In this document: one piece after another, positions 7,510-17,811 of the stretch
How the letters are laid out: each line of letters opens with the position of its first letter
Position numbering within the stretch: position 1 is the first letter of the stretch
Origin: Gammaproteobacteria bacterium
Lineage (GTDB): Bacteria; Pseudomonadota; Gammaproteobacteria; Steroidobacterales; Steroidobacteraceae
DNA length: 59,119 nt
Direction: 5' to 3'
Assembly (NCBI GenBank): GCA_005878095.1
Contig: VBNH01000049.1
Span: 1 to 59,119 of the forward strand
Translations under genes and position numbers: made by a program
Notes under the pieces: model-generated
What the model saw: the letters and a program-made list of their open reading frames with translations, nothing else
The model's database searches: none
Told to the model about the DNA's origin: nothing

Positions 7510-8826
7510 CTAGAGAATTGTCGGCGCCCGCTTAGGATCCCTGACCACGAACCAGTTCGCACACGCGGCGCCGATCGTGGCGAGGAGGATGAGCGATTTG
7601 CTGAAATCCACCCGTGTGAGGAGCACGGCGCAGATGATCACGCCGAGGAGCGGAAGGGTCAGTCCGCCAGGCAGACGCCAGAGCGCGGCCGCGGCTTGCC
7701 TGCGGCGCAGAACCGGTACCGCCACACACACGGCCGCGTAAAAGAACAGCCGCGCCACGGCCGACAGCGTGACGTTCCAGGAGAAGCTCGCGAACTGGGA
7801 AAAACCCCACAGCAGCAGCGCGAATAGGAGGATCGAGCAGTACGGCGTGCGAAAGCGCGGGTGCACGCGGGCGAACCAGGCCGGGAAGTCGCCGCGTTCG
7901 GCCAGAGCGAAGGTGCCGCGCGGCGCGGTCAGCATGTTGGCGCTGATGTAGCCGTAGACCGAAATCAATGCTCCGGCGGAGATGAGCGCTGCGCCCGCCG
8001 GCCCGATCACCACCCGGGCCGCATCCGCCAGCGGACGGGCGCTGTGCGCCGCGTCCGCCAGCACGCCGACCACGATGAGCTGCAGGAGCGCATACAGCGC
8101 AGTAAGAATAAGGAGTGCCACGAACAAGGCGAAAGCCGCGTCCCGCCGCGGATCGCGCGCCTCGCCCATGGGGTTGAGCGCGGCTTCATAGCCGCCGTAG
8201 GCAAACAGCAGCAGCAGCATCGCCTGCAGCCAGCCATCCGCAGATGCGGCCACCGGCGCCGCCGCGACTCGCGGATGGACCGCCAGGTAAAGGCCCCCGG
8301 CCACGCACACCATTCCGAGCGCCAGCAGCTTCGCCACCACGGTGGCATTGCTGACCAGCGTGCCTGCTGCCACGCCGCGATAGTTCACCGCCGCGAGGCT
8401 TGCGAGAAACACGCTGATGACGCTCAGTCTCGGCAGCGGCTGGGTCGCCGCGGGCCAGAATTCCCCCAGGTAGATGACGAGCAGATTCACCCCGGCGGCG
8501 CACGCCGTCAGCCGGCTGAGCAGCATCAGCCAACCCACCTGCAGGCCCGCGAGCCTTCCGAATGTATGGCGCACATAGAGATAGGTGCCGCCGGTCTCGG
8601 TGAACTGGGAGGCCGCCTCGGCGTAGCAGGCGACGATCACCGCCATCCCCGCGCCGGCGATCAGCACGGCCGCGGGACTCGCCTGCCCGACCAGTCCCGC
8701 AACGACCGAGGGCAAGCCGAAGATGCCGCTGCCGAGGATGCTGTTGACCGCCAGTGCTACCATGCTCCAACGGCCGATTGCGCGGACCAGTTGCGGCTGC
8801 GAGGTGCGCGGCGGCTCGTGCGTCAT
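7510..8826 (-). CDS. APC-family amino acid/polyamine permease
   Basis: A 438-residue integral membrane protein with about 12 hydrophobic segments. The first helix carries the family signature for substrate binding (ALAVNSILGSGIFGLP, about residues 24-39), and the third region has FTETGGTYLYVRHTFG. It would import or exchange amino acids or related amines across the inner membrane by coupling to protons or another solute. It is divergent from the threonine-synthase-like gene with 61 bases between starts, so shared control is possible. The exact substrate is unknown. Confidence 0.82.
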   Translation of the reverse strand: MTHEPPRTSQPQLVRAIGRWSMVALAVNSILGSGIFGLPSVVAGLVGQASPAAVLIAGAGMAVIVACYAEAASQFTETGGTYLYVRHTFGRLAGLQVGWLMLLSRLTACAAGVNLLVIYLGEFWPAATQPLPRLSVISVFLASLAAVNYRGVAAGTLVSNATVVAKLLALGMVCVAGGLYLAVHPRVAAAPVAASADGWLQAMLLLLFAYGGYEAALNPMGEARDPRRDAAFALFVALLILTALYALLQLIVVGVLADAAHSARPLADAARVVIGPAGAALISAGALISVYGYISANMLTAPRGTFALAERGDFPAWFARVHPRFRTPYCSILLFALLLWGFSQFASFSWNVTLSAVARLFFYAAVCVAVPVLRRRQAAAALWRLPGGLTLPLLGVIICAVLLTRVDFSKSLILLATIGAACANWFVVRDPKRAPTIL

Positions 8827-8887
8827 CGCGCCCTTGTATCACAAAGGCAAGCAATCAGGACCGCCGTCCCTGACTCGAGGAGCCCCC

Positions 8888-10102
8888 GTGCGCTATTCGT
8901 ATGCGACGCACCTGGAGTGCAGTGTCAGCGCGCAAACGTACGACATCGCAAAGCTGCACGGCCTGTCGGCGGCGAACAAGCCGCTGCTGGCGCGCTATGA
9001 CCTGGATGCCCTCAGGCGCACCGTGTCGCGGGAAGAGATCGCGGCACGGCCGCCGGGCCTGTGGCGGTGGCGCGAGCTGCTGCCGGTGGCGGAGCCGGCC
9101 CACATTGTCAGTCTCGGTGAAGTGGAAACACCGCTGGTGTCGCTCTCGAACAGCCGGCGACCCGCCGGGTTCATGCCTCCCATGGTCAAGGACGAGGCTC
9201 GCCTGCCGACCGGTTCGTTCAAGGCGCGCGGCCTGTGCGTGGCGGTATCGATGGCGAAGGCCCACGGCGTGCGGCGCATTGCGATTCCGACCAACGGCAA
9301 CGCCGGTGCGGCGCTCGCCGCCTACGCCGCGCGGGCCGGTATCGAGGCTTACTGCTTCTGCCCGGACGACACCCCCGAGATCAACCTCGGCGAGATCGCC
9401 CTGCAGGGCGCGACGGTGTGGCGCGTCAACGGCCTGATCAACGATTGCGCCCGCCTGGTCGAGGCGGGCAGAGCGCAGTTCGGCTGGTTCGACATGTCGA
9501 CACTGAAGGAGCCGTATCGGATCGAAGGCAAGAAGACCATGGGACTGGAGCTGGCAGTGCAGATGGATTGGCGCCTGCCGGATGTCGTGTTCTATCCGAC
9601 CGGCGGGGGCACCGGCCTGATCGGCATGTGGAAGGCGTGGCAGGAACTGCTGACGCTAGGTTGGATCTCAGGCCCCCTGCCCCGTCTCATCGCCGTTCAA
9701 TCCAGCGGCTGCGCGCCGATCGTGCGCGCATTCGATGCGGGCGCAGACGCCGCCACGCCCTGGGAGAATGCCGGCACCATCGCCGCGGGTATCCGCGTGC
9801 CCGCGGCGCTGGGTGATTTCCTGATCCTGCGCGCGCTGCGCGACAGCGGCGGCTGCGCGCTGGCGGTGCCGGATTCGGACATCGAGTCCGCGAGGCAGCA
9901 CGTGGGATCACGCGATGGCCTGCTCCTGAGCCCCGAGGGCGCGGCGACCTACGCCGCGTACCTGCAGGCGGCCGCGAGCGGCAAGGTGCGGGCGGGCGAG
10001 CGGGTGGTGCTGTTCAATTGCGCCAGCGGCCTCAAGTATCCGATGCCGGCGGTGACCCAACACATGGACGTGCACCGGCCGTTCCCAGACGGCATCAGGT
10101 AA
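8888..10102 (+). CDS. Threonine synthase-family PLP enzyme
   Basis: A 404-residue fold-type II PLP enzyme. The PLP lysine is in LPTGSFKARGL (about residue 108), the phosphate-binding loop is TGGGTGLIG, and IPTNGNAGAALAAYAARAG is the substrate-binding segment. It matches threonine synthases of the long-chain bacterial type (O-phosphohomoserine to threonine). GTG at 8888 is chosen because GAGGAG lies at 8877-8882 and the protein then begins with the typical N-terminal zinc-less segment MRYSYATHLEC. The gene stands alone, away from other threonine genes and beside an amino-acid permease, so a catabolic or paralogous role (threonine/diaminopropionate-type lyase) is possible. Confidence 0.75.
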   Translation: MRYSYATHLECSVSAQTYDIAKLHGLSAANKPLLARYDLDALRRTVSREEIAARPPGLWRWRELLPVAEPAHIVSLGEVETPLVSLSNSRRPAGFMPPMVKDEARLPTGSFKARGLCVAVSMAKAHGVRRIAIPTNGNAGAALAAYAARAGIEAYCFCPDDTPEINLGEIALQGATVWRVNGLINDCARLVEAGRAQFGWFDMSTLKEPYRIEGKKTMGLELAVQMDWRLPDVVFYPTGGGTGLIGMWKAWQELLTLGWISGPLPRLIAVQSSGCAPIVRAFDAGADAATPWENAGTIAAGIRVPAALGDFLILRALRDSGGCALAVPDSDIESARQHVGSRDGLLLSPEGAATYAAYLQAAASGKVRAGERVVLFNCASGLKYPMPAVTQHMDVHRPFPDGIR

Positions 10103-10108
10103 CCCCTG

Positions 10109-12037
10109 CTAGGGGGAACCTGTGGGGACGAGCGGCAGCTCGATGCGTGAGGGGTGTGCGGGATCGAAGTAGACCGAGTTCTCCGCGATGCGCCAGCGCC
10201 GGTTGTCGTTCAGGGGCTCGCCGGTATTGGGATTGACGTCGAAGCGCGGAAAGTTGCTGCTGGAGATGTCCAGCCGGATCCGGTGGCCGTGCCTGAAGAC
10301 GAGCGACGTCGGATACATCTCGATCGTGAACTCGTAGGGCTTACCGCGCTGAAGCATCTCGGCCCTGCCCGGCCCGTTGCGGTAGCGCGCGCGCACGATG
10401 CTGTCGCCGATGTTGAGCTCGATGCCGCCCGGAAAGTCGGCATTCGGCGGGTACACATCGATGAGCTTGGCGGTGAAATCGGTATCGGGCGAGTCCGAAG
10501 CCGCCCACAGCCGCACGATCAGGCGTCCGGTCACCTCGAGGTCCCGCGCCAGGGGCGGGGTCTGAAACACGAGCACATCATTGCGCGCCGACAGCGGATT
10601 GGAGTCCGTGCACGTCCACAGCGTGGGGCGGCAGCGCTGATCGGTCGCGCCGGCGCTCGCGAGCGCCCCCTGGGACGAGATGTTGCCACCGAGGGTTGGC
10701 ACCGGATTGTGTGGATCGAAGCGATAGGTCAGGGGGGCATGGGGTACCGGCTGGTCCGGCGAAAGCGCCCCGTCGGCGTGCAGGTAGTACGCCGTCGGCG
10801 TCGCCCGGGCGAGCGGCCATTCCTGTTCATCGCGCCAGCGCCCGCCGACGAACACCCTACCCTCCGGGGTCTTGTGTCCGTCACCGCCGCCCATGACATA
10901 GATGCGCACCGGTGCCTCGCGGTCGACGCCGTTGTCGATACCCTTCAGCCAATGATCGAACCAGCGCTGCTGGAAGGCGTTGAGATCGATGGCCGCGTCG
11001 GGCGTGAACTGCGCATCGCCCGCGTAGCTCGCGTTCGGGCGGCTATGGGTCCAGGGTCCGACAATCAGCCGCTGCGGGCTCTTCTTGCGCTCGTGTAGCC
11101 CCACGTAGTTGAGGTTCGCCACCTGCAGCGCCCAGGAATCGTACCAGCCGGTGACGTGGTAGACGGGGATGTCCTTGTAGTCGCCGAGGTGATCGACGAC
11201 CTCCACGCCCATCGCCTTGAACACCGGGTCGTCGCCCCCATGACTCATCGCATCCGTGAGCCATTTTTCGTAGTCGGGCGCGAACTTCAGCGGCGTGTCG
11301 CCGGCGCGTAACGGCAAGGCACGCAGGTATTCGGGGACATGGTTGACGAGATCCGCCAGCGCCGGCGCCGCAACCGGATCGCTGGCGGCGCGCGCGGCCG
11401 CGACGAGATTCGGCGGGCCCCCCGGATCTCCCATGGAGAATACCCAGTTGAGCCAGCGCAGCTCGAATGCGCCGTTGTGCCGCACCCCGTAGCGACCCAC
11501 GTCCGACATCGAAAACAGCGGGATCATCGCCTTGACGAATGGCGCAGCGGCGATCGCGAGCGCATGTTGCGTCCCGCCTTCGTACGAGGTGCCGACCGTG
11601 CCGATGCCGCCGTCGGACCACGACTGCTGTCCGATCCACTGCGTGGTGTCGTAGCCGTCACGGCCGTCGTCGGACAGCGGCCGCCAACGACCCTGCGAGC
11701 GGTAGCGCCCGCGCACGTCCTGCACGACCACGACGTAGCCACGGGCAGCGAAGTAGTGCGCGAAGGGCGCGGCGCGCACCTCCTTGTTGTACGGCGTGCG
11801 CATCAGCAGCGCCGGGAACCTGCCTTCGATGGGCACGCCGTCGCGCGCCGGCCGATAAACGTCGGCGGCGAGCCGGGCGCCATCGCGCATCGGGATCATG
11901 ACATCGACCGCGAGCGCGACGTCGGCGGGCGTTTCGGTCGCTACGGAGGGCGGCTCAGGCGCCAGCAGTGCCGCCAGCACAACACCCGGCGCCAGCAGCC
12001 GCCGGCCAAAGTGAGCTGAACTGGCGCTGCGTTGCAT
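10109..12037 (-). CDS. Exported CocE/NonD-family hydrolase (S15 peptidase-like)
   Basis: A 642-residue alpha/beta hydrolase. Residues about 1-34 look like a signal peptide (LLAPGVVLAALLAPEPP). The body has the CocE/X-Pro dipeptidyl-peptidase pattern: PMRDGARLAADVYRP, the LLMRTPYNKE loop, the VVVQDVRGRYRS turn and the nucleophile elbow GTSYEGGTQ (Ser about 150). A C-terminal jelly-roll domain of the X-Pro peptidase type follows (TDFTAKLIDVYPP). These enzymes cleave esters or amides, for example N-acyl or cocaine-type esters. It is the third gene of an operon after the acyl-CoA ligase and hydratase (23-base gap), suggesting it releases an acid that the others activate and degrade. Confidence 0.83.
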   Translation of the reverse strand: MQRSASSAHFGRRLLAPGVVLAALLAPEPPSVATETPADVALAVDVMIPMRDGARLAADVYRPARDGVPIEGRFPALLMRTPYNKEVRAAPFAHYFAARGYVVVVQDVRGRYRSQGRWRPLSDDGRDGYDTTQWIGQQSWSDGGIGTVGTSYEGGTQHALAIAAAPFVKAMIPLFSMSDVGRYGVRHNGAFELRWLNWVFSMGDPGGPPNLVAAARAASDPVAAPALADLVNHVPEYLRALPLRAGDTPLKFAPDYEKWLTDAMSHGGDDPVFKAMGVEVVDHLGDYKDIPVYHVTGWYDSWALQVANLNYVGLHERKKSPQRLIVGPWTHSRPNASYAGDAQFTPDAAIDLNAFQQRWFDHWLKGIDNGVDREAPVRIYVMGGGDGHKTPEGRVFVGGRWRDEQEWPLARATPTAYYLHADGALSPDQPVPHAPLTYRFDPHNPVPTLGGNISSQGALASAGATDQRCRPTLWTCTDSNPLSARNDVLVFQTPPLARDLEVTGRLIVRLWAASDSPDTDFTAKLIDVYPPNADFPGGIELNIGDSIVRARYRNGPGRAEMLQRGKPYEFTIEMYPTSLVFRHGHRIRLDISSSNFPRFDVNPNTGEPLNDNRRWRIAENSVYFDPAHPSRIELPLVPTGSP

Positions 12038-12060
12038 GCGGGCGTGCGCAGCTTTGCGGA

Positions 12061-12867
12061 TTACCAGCGCGGCTTGCGCTTCTCGATGAAGGCCTGCACG
12101 CCCTCGAGCGCCGCTGCCTCCATCATGTTGCAGGCCATGGTCTCACCGGCCGCAGCGTACGCGGCCTCGATGCCGAGCTCCCCCTGCCGGTAGAACAGCT
12201 CCTTGCCCATCGCCACCACCGCGCGCGGCTTGGCGACGATGCTCGCCGCCAGCGCCTCGATTTCCGCATCCAGGCGCTCGGGCTCGACGACCCGGTTCAC
12301 CAGTCCGAGCGCCTGCGCTTGAGCCGCGTCGATGAAGTCGCCCGTCACCAGCATTTCGAACGCCGGCTTGCGCGCGACGTTGCGCGACAGCGGCACGCTC
12401 GGCGTCGAGCAGAAGAGGCCGAGATTGACGCCACTGACCGCGAACCTCGCGGCGCTGGAGGCCACCGCCAGGTCGCACTGCGCGACCAGCTGGCAGCCCG
12501 CGGCGGTGGCGATACCCTGTACGCGCGCGATCACCGGCACCGGCAGGCGCCGCAGCGTGAGCATCATGCGCGTGCACTGCGCGAACAGTCCCCGGTAGTA
12601 CTCGAGCGAGGGCTGCGCGCGCATCTCCTTCAGGTCATGGCCGGCGCAGAACGCCTTGCCTTGCGCCGCGAGCACCACGACGCGCACCGCTGCATCGCTC
12701 GCGATCGCGTCGAGCTCGCGCTGCAGCCCGGCCAGCATCGCCTCGGACAGGGCGTTGAAGGCCTGCGGGCGATTGAGTGTCAGGGTGAGGACGCCGCGCG
12801 CGTCCCGCTCGCGCCTCACCAGCGGGTCCGAATCGCCCCTCAGCAGTGGCTCCGCGGCGCTCGTCAT
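12061..12867 (-). CDS. Enoyl-CoA hydratase/isomerase-family protein (ECHDC3-like)
   Basis: A 268-residue crotonase-fold protein. The acyl-CoA-binding and oxyanion segments are AFCAGHDLKEM (about 70-80) and GIATAAGCQLVAQCDLAVA. The GHDLKEM and AAGCQL variants are those of the ECHDC3 group rather than of canonical FadB-type hydratases, so catalytic activity on enoyl-CoA should not be taken for granted. The ATG at 12867 follows GAGGAG by a good distance; an upstream in-frame ATG at 12891 would overlap the preceding gene. It lies between an AMP-forming acyl-CoA ligase and the CocE hydrolase. Confidence 0.82.
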   Translation of the reverse strand: MTSAAEPLLRGDSDPLVRRERDARGVLTLTLNRPQAFNALSEAMLAGLQRELDAIASDAAVRVVVLAAQGKAFCAGHDLKEMRAQPSLEYYRGLFAQCTRMMLTLRRLPVPVIARVQGIATAAGCQLVAQCDLAVASSAARFAVSGVNLGLFCSTPSVPLSRNVARKPAFEMLVTGDFIDAAQAQALGLVNRVVEPERLDAEIEALAASIVAKPRAVVAMGKELFYRQGELGIEAAYAAAGETMACNMMEAAALEGVQAFIEKRKPRW

Positions 12868-12877
12868 GGTCGTCTCC

Positions 12878-14524
12878 TCATTCGATCGCACTGGCGGATC
12901 TCGCCCGCTGGCGCAGCACGAACTTCTGGATCTTGCCGGTGGAAGTCTTCGGGATCTCCTCGAAGCGCACCTCGCGCGGCACCTTGTAGGCCGCCAGCAA
13001 GGTGCGGCAATGCCCGATGAGCTCGGCGGCGCTCACCGTGCAGCCGCTCTTGAGCTCGACGAAGGCGAGCGGCGTCTCGCCCCATTTCGGATCGGGCCGC
13101 GCCACCACGGCGCAGGTCATCACCGCGGGATGGCGGTAGAGCGCATCTTCCACCTCCAGGGAGCTGATGTTCTCCCCGCCGGAGATGATCACATCCTTGC
13201 TGCGGTCCTTGATCTTCACGTAGCGGTCCGGCTCCAGCACCGCGAGATCCCCGGTGTGAAACCAGCCGCCGGCGAAAGCCTCGGCGGTTGCGGTCGGATT
13301 CTTCAGGTAGCCCTTCATCACGATGTTGCCGCGGAACATGATCTCACCGAGCGTCTGTGCGTCGGGGGCTACCTCGGTCATGGTCTCCGGATCGAGCACC
13401 GTCATCCCCTCCTGCAGGACGTAGCGCACGCCCTGGCGGCCGTTGAGCCGGGTCTGCTCCGACAGGCTCGCCGCGGCCCATTGGCCGCGCTTGGCAGCGA
13501 CCGCCGCCGGACCGTAGGTCTCGGTCAGCCCGTACGCATGGGTGAGCTCGAAACCGATCCTCGCCATGCCCTCGATCATCGCCGCCGGGGGCGCGGCGCC
13601 TGCCACCATGCCGCGCACCCGCTGTGTGAGACCATCGCGCAGCGCGGGTTCCGCGTTGATCAGCAGGTTGTGCACGATGGGGGCGGCACAGTAGTGATCC
13701 ACACCATGCGCGCGCATGGCGTCGAAGATTGCGCGGCTCTCCACCTTGCGCAGACACACCTGCGTGCCGGCGAGCATCGCGAGCGTCCACGGGAAGCACC
13801 AGCCGTTGCAGTGGAACATCGGCAACGTCCACAGGTACTTCGGAAATTGCGGCATGCTCCAGGTGGCGGCGTTGCTCACCGCGTTGAGATAGGCCCCGCG
13901 GTGGTGCGTGACCACGCCCTTGGGATTGCCGGTGGTGCCGGAGGTGTAGGACACCGCGATGGCATCCCATTCGTCCCGCGGACCCTCGAGCCGCCGCAGC
14001 GGCTCGTGCCGTGCGAGCAGCGCCTCGTACTCGTACGCGCCGAGAGGCTCCCCTGCCCCCGTGTACTCGCTGTCGCACACGTCGATGACGATGGGTGTGC
14101 GGCCATGCTCATCGCGCAGAATTCGCAGCGCCGGCGCGATGACCGGCGCGAACTCGCGGTCGGTGATCAGGACCGCGGCCTCGCAGTGCTGCATCTGCCA
14201 GGCGAGGAGCGGTGCGTCCAGGCGCGTGTTGAGCGGGTGCAGCACGGCATCCAGCGCCGGTACCGCGTAGTGCGCCTCGATCATCTCCGGAGTATTGGGC
14301 AGCATGAGGCTGACCGTGGTGCCACGCGCCACCCCGAGAGCCCGCAGCGCGGCCGCCAGTCGCGCCGCACGTTCGCGCGTGTCGCGCCAGCTGTAGCGGC
14401 GCCGGCCGTGAATCACCGCGGGCAGATCACCGAACACCTCGGCACTGCGCTCCACGAAGCTCACCGGCGAGAGCGCCACGTAGTTGGCGGGGTTCTTGTC
14501 CAGGTCCTGGTCGTAAATGCTCAT
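12878..14524 (-). CDS. AMP-forming acyl-CoA synthetase
   Basis: A 548-residue ANL-superfamily ligase that activates a carboxylic acid as acyl-AMP and then acyl-CoA. All core motifs are present: SYTSGTTGNPKGVV (P-loop), YGLTETYGP, GGWFHTGDL, IKDRSKDVIISGGENIS (hinge) and KTSTGKIQKFVLR with the catalytic lysine near the end. The sequence resembles medium-chain or methylmercaptopropionate-type ligases (FHCNGWCFPW motif), but the chain length preference is not readable. The ATG at 14524 has GGAAAG upstream; a longer start at 14596 would add a Cys/Arg-rich tail unlike the family. Heads the operon and faces the symporter gene. Confidence 0.87.
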   Translation of the reverse strand: MSIYDQDLDKNPANYVALSPVSFVERSAEVFGDLPAVIHGRRRYSWRDTRERAARLAAALRALGVARGTTVSLMLPNTPEMIEAHYAVPALDAVLHPLNTRLDAPLLAWQMQHCEAAVLITDREFAPVIAPALRILRDEHGRTPIVIDVCDSEYTGAGEPLGAYEYEALLARHEPLRRLEGPRDEWDAIAVSYTSGTTGNPKGVVTHHRGAYLNAVSNAATWSMPQFPKYLWTLPMFHCNGWCFPWTLAMLAGTQVCLRKVESRAIFDAMRAHGVDHYCAAPIVHNLLINAEPALRDGLTQRVRGMVAGAAPPAAMIEGMARIGFELTHAYGLTETYGPAAVAAKRGQWAAASLSEQTRLNGRQGVRYVLQEGMTVLDPETMTEVAPDAQTLGEIMFRGNIVMKGYLKNPTATAEAFAGGWFHTGDLAVLEPDRYVKIKDRSKDVIISGGENISSLEVEDALYRHPAVMTCAVVARPDPKWGETPLAFVELKSGCTVSAAELIGHCRTLLAAYKVPREVRFEEIPKTSTGKIQKFVLRQRARSASAIE

Positions 14525-14673
14525 GGCAGTGTTCTTTCCGCACGCTCGCATGGCGGCTCGCTTGCGAAGCGTACACCCGCACACTCGCCTTGGCATGCCC
14601 CTTGGATCAGACTAGGGCGTCGCGCCCGGTGCATGCCGGGTGGCTCAGGCGGCGCACAGAACGAGGGGGGCTC

Positions 14674-16377
<1,704 letters not shown>

Positions 16378-16387
16378 GGAGCCGCGC

Positions 16388-16594
16388 ATGGGCCTCGACA
16401 TCCGCATACCCCTCGGAGTGATGTTCACCATCCTCGGGCTGCTGCTCACGGGGTTCGGATTCTTCAGCGATCCGGTGATCTACCAGCGCTCGCTCGGTAT
16501 CGACATCAACCTGTGGTGGGGGCTGGCGCTGCTGCTCTTCGGCGCGCTGATGCTGTGCCTCGGGTGGCGCGCGGCCGGCGGCCGGACTCACTGA
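16388..16594 (+). CDS. Small two-helix membrane protein following the symporter
   Basis: A 68-residue protein with two predicted membrane helices (LGVMFTILGLLLTGFGFFSD and WWGLALLLFGALMLCLGW) joined by a short polar loop. The start has AGGAG at 16377-16381, overlapping the symporter stop region, so the two are co-translated. The position suggests a small accessory subunit of the transporter, as known for other solute carriers with two-helix partners. No named family is recognised. Confidence 0.6.
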   Translation: MGLDIRIPLGVMFTILGLLLTGFGFFSDPVIYQRSLGIDINLWWGLALLLFGALMLCLGWRAAGGRTH

Positions 16595-16627
16595 AGCCGT
16601 GGGCGCCAGGGCCCGGCGGGGTGCGCC

Positions 16628-17323
16628 TCAGGTCCAGTCACGGAATCCGATCGAGACATGAGAGCCGTCGCAGAAGGGCTTATTCTTCGACGCCCCGCAG
16701 CGGCACAAGGTCATGCGGTTGCGAATCTCGTACGCGAAGCCGTCGGCGGAATGCAGCGCAATCCCGCCCCGCAACCACACCGGGCCGCTGACGCCTTGTG
16801 ACGGATCCTCGATGAGTCCTATGGAAACCGGCAGCGCATGCTCGATCGGCTTGCCGGTCGCTCGATCCCAGGCCACGAGGCGCCCCGACGGACAGTTGTT
16901 GACCTGCCGGAGGAAAGTCGTGCGCAGCCCGGCCTCCTCGGTACGCTCGACCTGGTTCCACACCTGTCCGTTCGGATCGCAGAAGCGCGCGCCCGCACAC
17001 AGCGACTGCGCGTCCGTGAGCGCGAGGGCGGGTCCTTCCAGGACCTGCGCCTGTTCGCGATACGTGGTGCGAAGGGCCGTTTCGGTGCCGTCGAAGCCGA
17101 TCTTCCCATGGGTGCCGTCGCAGAACGGCTTGGCCTGCGACTTGCCGCAGCGGCAGAGCTGGTACGACTCCCGAGCGGGCAACGTCTCGCCCTGCCGCCA
17201 TTGCTGCGACTCGCCCTCGCTATCGGTGACGATGGTCTGTTTGGCGAGCGGTACGCCGCCGCTCACCAGGTAGGGGCCGTTGCGCGAGACGACCACCCGG
17301 GGGCGCGAGCTGGACTTCGTCAT
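16628..17323 (-). CDS. Double CDGSH-type iron-sulfur protein
   Basis: A 231-residue protein with two CDGSH-type iron-sulfur motifs: CRCGKSQAKPFCDGTH near residues 57-72 and CRCGASKNKPFCDGSH near the C-terminus. Each gives three cysteines and one histidine for a 2Fe-2S cluster. The middle part has CAGARFC and, 40 residues later, NCPSGRLVAW, resembling the divergent ferredoxin-like domain found with CDGSH motifs in bacteria. It probably acts in electron transfer or Fe-S handling in the cytoplasm. The ATG at 17323 has GGAGG upstream; the frame continues further back without a better start. The gene stands alone between a small membrane protein and a cupin remnant. Confidence 0.85.
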   Translation of the reverse strand: MTKSSSRPRVVVSRNGPYLVSGGVPLAKQTIVTDSEGESQQWRQGETLPARESYQLCRCGKSQAKPFCDGTHGKIGFDGTETALRTTYREQAQVLEGPALALTDAQSLCAGARFCDPNGQVWNQVERTEEAGLRTTFLRQVNNCPSGRLVAWDRATGKPIEHALPVSIGLIEDPSQGVSGPVWLRGGIALHSADGFAYEIRNRMTLCRCGASKNKPFCDGSHVSIGFRDWT

Positions 17324-17381
17324 CGAGGGCCTCCTTCCTGCGAGTGCGCAAGCCTGAACCATCGGCGCGCAGGCGACAAGG

Positions 17382-17414
17382 GCGGGCCACCCTGCCGCAG
17401 GCAGGGCGGCCCGC
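17382..17414. repeat. Long GC-rich hairpin between CDGSH gene and cupin remnant
   Basis: GCGGGCC (17382-17388) pairs with GGCCCGC (17408-17414), and inside it CCCTGCC (17390-17396) pairs with GGCAGGG (17400-17406) around the loop GCA. It lies downstream of the cupin remnant on the minus strand. There is no T tract, so termination is only possible, not shown. Confidence 0.55.
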
Positions 17415-17443
17415 GTGCAACCCTCAGGTTTCAGCCACCCGGT

Positions 17444-17623
17444 TCATGAGCGCTTGGCGTAATTGCTGGCACCGTACCAGTCCACGACGACCACCGCTTC
17501 GTTGCCGACGACCCAGGCATCGTGACCGCTGGGGAGGGACGTGATATCGCCCGGACCCGCTACGAACTCCGTGCCGTCGTCCGTGCGAATGCCGAGGGAG
17601 GGCGAAATGCTCCTTGCGCGTGC
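17444..17623 (-). pseudogene. 5'-truncated cupin-domain gene remnant
   Basis: On the minus strand an open segment of 59 codons ends at TGA 17444-17446. It reads as the C-terminal half of a small cupin: RTDDGTEFVAGPGDITSLPS, then GHDAWVVGNEAVVVV, then DWYGASNYAK. Upstream in the same frame there is an immediate TAG (17624-17626) and no start codon, so the N-terminal half, with the first metal-binding motif, is missing. Intact relatives are about 110-120 residues. It is therefore most likely a decayed gene, or one broken by a frameshift just upstream. Confidence 0.6.
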
Positions 17624-17811
17624 CTACGGCGATCCGGCCCGGTTCGCGTCCGCGGCGAAACTGCTGCTGGCGCAACTGCAGGTCAGCCGGGAACGGGGGC
17701 GCGTCCCCGGCGGTGCCGGCACGCGCCCGCGGCGCTTGCATGAGCGGATACGGCCGGCGCGCGCGAGCGCGGCGCGCGCGCCGCGCATCAAGAGCAGATA
17801 AGCTCCTGCTG

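Noticed and set aside
10103..10116. Possible terminator CCCCT-GCT-AGGGG between convergent genes
   Set aside because: The stem is short, no T tract follows on either strand, and it overlaps the CocE stop codon.
17541..17801. Plus-strand 86-codon frame with the segment ARAYGDPARFASAAKLLLAQLQ
   Set aside because: It overlaps the cupin remnant in the opposite strand, has no ribosome binding site and becomes Arg-rich; not enough to call a gene.
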